This document shows, piece by piece, positions 58,638-64,000 of a DNA stretch of 64,000 nt; the first letter of the stretch is position 1, and the number at the start of each line of letters is the position of its first letter. Source of the DNA: Lutjanus erythropterus (Eukaryota; Chordata; Actinopteri; Lutjaniformes; Lutjanidae); the NCBI GenBank assembly GCA_020091685.1, contig CM034602.1:1734936-1798935 (forward strand), in the 5' to 3' direction. The notes under the pieces were generated by a model that did no database searches, had not been told where the DNA came from, and was given only the letters and a program-made list of their open reading frames with translations. A program made the translations under genes and the position numbers.

Positions 58638-58884
58638 ATGTACATCCAGACGGCCACGCTGACCGTCTCCCTCAGCCTCAGCGCCTCCGTCTCTCTGGGC
58701 ATGCTCTACATGCCGAAGGTCTACATCATCATCTTCCACCCCGAGCAGAACGTCCCCAAACGCAAACGCAGCTTCAAGGCCATTGTCACCGCCGCCACCA
58801 TGACCAGCAAGCTGTCGCAGCTGGCGGCCGAGCGGCCCAACGGCGAGGTGAAGACTGAGCTGTGCGAGGGTGTGGAGGCCAGCG
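58638..58884 (+). CDS. grm8: grm8 coding exon, TM7 and C-terminal tail (247 nt)
   Basis: The acceptor is CTCCTCAG and the donor AGC G|GTGAGT. It starts in phase 0 and leaves one base of a split valine codon. Residues 7-27 form TM7 ([14 protein letters not shown], with the conserved [12 protein letters not shown] end at 25-36). The cytoplasmic tail begins with the basic [15 protein letters not shown] (41-55), the membrane-proximal segment that in group III receptors binds calmodulin and G-protein beta-gamma. It continues with [29 protein letters not shown] and PNGEVK fit GRM8, while the proline before KRKR is also found in GRM4. The overlapping 92 residue + frame and 165 residue minus frame are shadows. 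Confidence 0.97.
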
Positions 58885-61369
58885 GTGAGTGGGGCCGAGG
58901 GGACTCTTACCATGTTTTAATAAGGTCTCTGAAATTAAAACAATAACTTAGTCAATATGTATAAAATCAGACGTAACAATTTTATTATAATAAAACTTTA
59001 TTAGTTTTATTCCCCACGAAGATACAAAGCAGTATAAGGAAAAAAAAAAATCAAGAAAACAATAAAAGCACATGCAGAACTTAGAGGTATGCAGTGACTT
59101 ACTGTTCTCACAGAAAACTGACAAACTGACTTAGTGGAAAAGTTGGAACAGACGCCTTTAGTGAGTCTAATTTTGTTTATGTCAAGTTTGAAGATGACGA
59201 TACATGTATGTTTTTTTTGTAAATGGAGTCTGGTGGCTTTGGTGAGAGATAAAACTGCAGTTTCTGCACATAAGCATTAAACTGCAGCCTGTTTCACAGC
59301 TGATGGCTGCAGAAACTAGACCAACGTCAAAAATTGTTGCCCCCTTTAGTCACTTATACACAAAAACATGAAAAAATAGGTTGAAAAATACTGAAGTTAC
59401 CCTTTAAAATACTTTAGATACTGATGAACAAAGAAAAGAGAGTTTATAATAAATACAGTTAATTATTCTCTGATCAGAGGCCCTGTATGATGAAGAGTGT
59501 CAGATTCTCTGTAAAGTCGACCCTGTGGAGGTGAAGTCAGAGTCGGAGTGACGCCTCTCTGCAGTAATGAGGATTTAACAGGAAGTTGACTCGAGTTTGT
59601 TTAGACGTCACCTGAGACCAGATCTGATGGAGCCAAAGTGTTTACAGCTGAGAGTTACACTTCAAAGCTGCTTCTCGGTCCGTCAGCAGAAAAGTGGGAG
59701 ACGTCAGATTGTTTACTCATCAGAGACGTGCTGACTGAACTGATCTGCCTAATCTAACAAGCAGCAGCTCTCACATCACTTCTACTTTCTCAACCTTAAC
59801 ACAAGGCTCTACTTCCTCTTTAATCCTGCACAGCGTTCAGTGTGAGGGGGAGAAGTCACAAACTTTCACTTTTAAAATGCTTATTTTGTCCAACTGCTGG
59901 AGAAATTACCTTCACATTTTGCATGAATATTCATGGCCTTCAGGGGTTAAATCCTAATGTTTTTGTCAACCTGATGACCATCCGTCCAGCACCTTCCTCA
60001 AACAGGACAAACATTTTTAGCTCTGAAACAGACCCGTCTGTTGTTTGAAAGCTGGGACATGGACCCACGCAGAGCTGAGAAGACACAGACCGAGTTGGCA
60101 GAATTTGCTGTTAACATTAATTTACAAGTTGTAAAAATAAAACTTCATCTTCTTGCCATGAAAGTTGATTAAATACATCAAGGTTTCTGTAATTTCTCTC
60201 TTGCTGATGACTTGACTCTTTGTCCTTTTGAACTAGAATAATAATTGCTCATTTATGCAACTGATTATTTTCATTATTGATTAGTTTTCCAATATTTTTC
60301 ACAAATAATCATTTAGCCCGTAATATTAAAAATTACATAAAAAATGCTAAAAACAGTTTCTCAGAGCCTGAAGCAACATCTTGAACTAATAGTGTCGTTT
60401 GTCCAACCAACAGTTCAGTCCGATCATGTCCGGGTCGGGTCCAAGGAATCAGGTGGACCTGTGATGACGTCTATGCAGAACAGCTAAATGATCAGGATGT
60501 TGTTTGTTCAGATTGTGGCTGTAATGACAGAGCAAAATATTTTCTTTTCTAAAAGACAAAGTAACAAGGTCATCCTCAGACTCTTCAACTAAAACCTAAA
60601 AACTAATCTGTCTCCTGATGTGTCTGTCTGATATTGTGAGTTCTCTCGGAGCCGTAACACCAGTGGAGGAAAAAGCTGAAAACTTTTTTCCTGATGGTTG
60701 CACAAGACCTTTTAAGAAACGTTAAGCTGGACTCAGACTACAGGCTTCAGGTCAATTTACTTCAGATTCTTGAAGGGATGTGAATGGCAGAGGCAGATAA
60801 GCACTGCACGTGTCCCCCAGCTGATTTTGTGATTTTTTAAATTTTCTTTTGCTCTAATTATTCCTTGGTTTCGAGCCTTATGTTGCTGTAGCATCTATTA
60901 AATGTCACTGACAGTATTAACTGTCTGTAGTGACAGTAGAATGTTTTTTGCAGTAACCCTGCCATTGACTGACACACTGCTGCACATTTCCATGTATGCT
61001 TGTGCACGTGATACGTTTTACTATCAGCGTGCAACAGAGAGTAGGGCTCCCCTGAAAGCCACTGTGTAATCTGAACCCTGATCTGGATGATTACATCAGC
61101 AATTTACAAGACCATAATAATCGATGAGAGAGACAAGTCAACATGGAGACAGAAGCAGCTGAGTGTTGCTAAGCAACAGTATACTTTGACTTATATTAAA
61201 ACTGATTACAGTTACAATGTCAGCTCCAGTTTTCCATAGTCCATCTCAACAAAACTGGTTAGGACTTTAAAACTTCTTTCAGTTTTAATTCAGTTTAACC
61301 TGCAGGGGACTAAAGTTAAACCAAAGTAAGGTGCAAGTTTACCAAACTGCTGTTTTCTCTTCTCTCTAG
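58885..61369 (+). other. grm8: grm8 intron, 2.5 kb
   Basis: The donor is GTGAGT and the acceptor TTCTCTCTAG, splitting a valine codon (G|TG). In mammals GRM8 makes an alternative C-terminus by including a small exon in this last intron. I could not identify such an exon by eye. A diverged repeat lies at 60225-60405; the rest is AT-rich unique sequence with no supported coding. Confidence 0.88.
60225..60405 (+). mobile_element. Probable diverged interspersed repeat
   Basis: CTGATTATTTTCATTATTGA, TTAGTTTTCCAATATTTTTC, AAATGCTAAAAACAGTTTCT and CAGAGCCTGAAGCAACATCT parallel a well-known teleost repeat of the ATTATTTTC.TTAT.GATTA type that ends in a GCCCAAG.TGACATCTTC-like segment. The family name is uncertain. 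Confidence 0.5.
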
Positions 61370-61419
61370 TGCCACCAACAAAAAACACCTACGTCAGCTA
61401 CACCAACCACGCCATGTGA
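61370..61419 (+). CDS. grm8: grm8 last coding exon and stop (50 nt coding)
   Basis: After TTCTCTCTAG the exon completes a valine codon and reads PPTKNTYVSYTNHAM, then TGA at 61417-61419. The TK.TY(V/I)SY.NH pattern is the conserved end of GRM8 and GRM4 and shows that the annotated frame is the main splice form. The exon completes a 523 residue reading across the five exons, with no frameshift or internal stop. The final residue is methionine, where mammalian GRM4 and GRM8 end in isoleucine. Confidence 0.96.
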
Positions 61420-61998
61420 GAAAATGATGTCTGTTGACACGAGGACTTCACGGGACATTTACCAAGCACATTTCCGTCAGACTCAGAGGAGACGTCGCCA
61501 CAGCTCAAAACAAAAAGGAGGTGCTCTGAACAATCTGAGGGATCAGAAAAACTGACAAACTGAACCAACACATCTGTGGTGTTTTTATGTTTACAGACAG
61601 CAGGGACCGGGCCTGAACCTCGCCAAAAAACCCGAAAGGATCAAACCATCCGAGAGACCGTGTGGAAGCAGGAGGATGGTGACCTGAAAGACAAAAAAAA
61701 AAAATTACAATAAGTCTTCAAAAAGAAACAGAAAAAATGAAATTGTGGGGACCAACCATATTTGTTGTTATTCTAATTGTACGTTTAAAAAAAAAAAAAT
61801 TGTGGTTGTGAAAATTTCTGATTCCTGTCTCATGTCGTCCGTCCGTCGACCTGCATTATGAGATGAGTCCGTCGCTGTTTTCGGCTAACTGAACGGTAGC
61901 TTTTGGTTGTGAAACGTCTAAATGCCATGGTTGAATTGAAGCATGCCCGTTTTTATACAAATGATCTATTTATAATAAAGGAATGTTTCACAAGTCGG
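61420..61998 (+). other. grm8: grm8 3' untranslated region (probable)
   Basis: The region runs from the TGA to just after the first good polyadenylation signal. It contains A-rich runs at about 61690 and 61790 that should not be confused with signals. Later AATAAA-like hexamers further downstream could extend it. Confidence 0.7.
61974..61979 (+). promoter_or_regulatory. grm8: Polyadenylation signal AATAAA
   Basis: The canonical hexamer lies in TATAATAAAGG, 555 nt after the stop codon. A GT-rich stretch with TGTTTTGTTCTGTTTGTTGG follows at about 62073. Cleavage would be expected around 61990-62010. Confidence 0.7.
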
Positions 61999-64000
61999 TG
62001 CCATGATTCAGTCTGTTTGAGGTGGAACAGTTGGAACAGGAGAAATGAAATGATGAAAATGTACATTATTGTTGTTTTGTTCTGTTTGTTGGGGTGTGGC
62101 GTCTTTTTTGATTCTCCAGTGACAGAAAGGTCGTCTCCTCAGTGGAAACAGAAAGTGTTCGTGCTGCAAGGATGCTGCAGATTCTTCAGCGTGAGACTCT
62201 TCTTCACACCAGGTATGTGTTGTTTATTATTTTACAGCCTTTCACACAAATAGCCCACTACTTAGCTGGCTGGCTGAATGCTAGTTAGCATTTAGCAAAC
62301 TGGCCGGTTCAGTTAGTTACAGGACAATAATTTTCAATCACTGAATCAAGAGAAATGTTTTAATCGTCCACTCCTGTGTGATGACTGACTGCAGACCATG
62401 CTGCATTTCCATCCAAAGTACAGAGAACTCTTAGTCCCAGGAACTACTTTTCAAGGAACCATTAAGTTCCTTCAGCCTGTTGTAGGCAAATTAGTCCAGT
62501 GACATGTCCTTTTTACGCAAGACTGTACAAAATCTAAAATTAAAAATGGTGGCTGAAATTAAAATCTGCAAGTGACCAATCAGAAATTTTCAGCACTGCA
62601 AGCCCCACCCCCAATCTATGGGTATTGCCCCCAAGACGGGACTTCTTGGGCATTAAAATAATGTTCCCAGAACTTAATTTAAGTGGTTAATTTGTGGTGG
62701 AAACAAGGACCTGGTTGCTCCAAAGGTTTCTTGGTCTTGAGGAAGGTTCCTGCAGTGGAAATGTGTCTAATTCTGCAGGAGCACTTTATATTCCATCATA
62801 GTAGCTTTGCTTCAACTAAACTGTGGCTCCCTTCATTTTTAGACAAAGGTTCCTTAAAGGTAAAAGCTGTCAAAAGTTTTCTGTTGAACAGCAGCACAAA
62901 TTTGCTTCTTCAAGTTCACTAAAGTTGATCTTTGCCCCAATAATCTGCATAAATGTACTTCTTACCTGTGAGCAAATCCACTAATTGCACTGATTGAATT
63001 GAAATTGATTCTACTTTGAGTTTTGCTGTTATAAATGGGGGGCAGAGAGGCCACATGTGCTTACTGGTGGTTTTTGGTGCACACAACACCATGGAATTAA
63101 AAACCAACTAACTTCACTGGAGCTGCTGCACATCGTCTACATTTGTTGAGTCATCAGCATGAAGAGGACATGTTTAAATGCCTGTTTTAACACGAAGGAC
63201 TGGTTTTCACTGTGTGGCTGGAGGATGATAGAGAGGATGTGACCAGAGCGAGAAGAAACAGGAGCAAATACTACACATCCTGACACAATAAATCTACAGA
63301 GCAGGAAACGAACGGAAACTCCATCCACACTGGATTTGACCTTTAACATCATACAAACCTGAGGCTGGCAGGAAACTTAGCACAGTGTGCGCCTCATTAC
63401 AGACTTTAAAAAAAAGAAAGGCAGTCGATGTGATCAATACGTGCTGTGGAACAGGAGAGGACGGATCAATACGGGCTGCCAGAGAGAACTCCTCATGCAT
63501 GTAATGAATATTTCTGCATCTCCTGGCAGAGGAGGAGAAGAAGAAGAAGAGGACAGGTACAGTCTGAGAGATGAAGCCTTTGGGCATCCTGCTTTTATTT
63601 CCCTCGACACGGCTCCCGTTTCTCGCACTCGCAGCCAACGGAAAGAAAAGAACCTCCATCTTCACGTTGAAATAAATACTGCAGATGAAGCGGCTCGCCT
63701 GAGTTTCTCCACAGGTTTTGATTTCTGTTTGATCAGGTGTTTGCTGTCCTCAGGCTCAACTCTAACAGTTTAACAGCCTTCAGGTGTGAGTTTGTACTTC
63801 CTGCTTCAGGACGTCTTTTCTCATTAAACTCCAGCTGTGTCTACGAGCTGGAGGTTACGTTTATCTCCCATTTTTATAATCTTTGTTATTAACTCTTTTA
63901 GCATTGCATCACATTCTTTCTGGTTATTTTGTTTGCAAGAGGTGTGGATTGGAGTCACATGATAGTTATACCATTAGTTATACCAAGTCCAAAGACTAAA
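61999..64000. other. Sequence downstream of grm8
   Basis: No second gene is recognisable. A MITE remnant lies at 62400-62766. The 123 residue minus frame (63294-63665) and 128 residue plus frame (63387-63773) overlap on opposite strands and share a GAG-rich stretch near 63530 that translates as a Glu or Ser run. Neither has a domain, so both are treated as chance. The remainder is unremarkable. Confidence 0.7.
62400..62766. mobile_element. MITE remnant with inverted ends
   Basis: The left end GCATTTCCATCCAAAGTA (62403) is an imperfect inverted match to the right end CTGCAGTGGAAATGTG (62750-62765). AGTCCCAGGAACTACTTTT and AAGGAACC near the left mirror GGTTTCTTGG and AAGGTTCCTGC near the right. 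It is familiar as a percomorph non-autonomous DNA element. No coding. Confidence 0.62.

Noticed and set aside
58416..58913. 165 residue minus-strand frame over the TM7 exon
   Set aside because: It is the antisense of the receptor exon and has no domain of its own.
1..61369. Intronic miR-592, which is hosted by GRM8 in mammals
   Set aside because: I looked for the mature-type TGTGTCAATATGCGATG core on reading the introns and did not see it. A proper search could still find a diverged copy.
35538..61419. Assignment to grm4 or grm7
   Set aside because: [19 protein letters not shown] and DYGEQRT fit GRM8; the GRM4-like proline in the tail is a single feature. The a/b paralogue was left open.
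63294..63773. Opposite-strand frames of 123 and 128 residues after the gene
   Set aside because: They are mutually antisense, share a low-complexity GAG run and show no domain or splice context.

Overview
This window is vertebrate nuclear DNA and almost certainly comes from a ray-finned (percomorph-like) teleost. Short coding exons with GT-AG junctions lie in introns of 2 to 22 kb. Those introns carry many dispersed elements of types familiar from fish genomes: tRNA-derived SINEs, a decayed L2-like LINE, hAT-type and foldback MITEs, CA/TG microsatellites and degenerate minisatellites. No bacterial or viral gene was seen.

The one gene I can support is the 3' part of a group III metabotropic glutamate receptor on the + strand, best assigned to grm8 (a or b copy not resolved). 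Five coding exons are present: 11510-11710 (end of the glutamate-binding lobe), 33342-33481 (last ligand-binding-domain exon), 35538-36473 (cysteine-rich domain plus TM1-TM6), 58638-58884 (TM7 and most of the C-tail) and 61370-61419 (last 16 residues and stop). Together they encode 523 residues in one uninterrupted frame, with consistent intron phases and lengths of 201, 140, 936 and 247 nt that fit the group III gene structure. A polyadenylation signal at 61974 closes a 3' UTR of about 0.56 kb. The signal peptide, the first ligand-binding exons and the promoter lie upstream of the window; I saw no candidate for the preceding exon in 1-11509.

Layout: 1-11509 is the end of an upstream intron (MITE, 0.7 kb minisatellite, hairpin, TA repeat). 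11711-33341 is a 21.6 kb intron with a SINE next to an L2-like LINE fragment, a 160 bp tandem repeat and several GC-rich unique blocks. 33482-35537 is a 2.1 kb intron. 36474-58637 is a 22.2 kb intron with the clearest transposon insertions: a hAT MITE with a perfect 8 bp target duplication, a SINE with a 12 bp target duplication, and a foldback MITE. It also holds a CpG-rich block with an open minus-strand frame. 58885-61369 is a 2.5 kb intron. 61980-64000 is downstream sequence with one MITE remnant.

I found no previously undescribed multi-gene system. The observations most worth checking are the GC-rich, homeodomain-site-rich intronic blocks (candidate conserved regulatory elements of the receptor gene), the minus-strand open frame at 54269-54745, a proline in TM2 where group III receptors usually have leucine, and the well-preserved mobile-element insertions.
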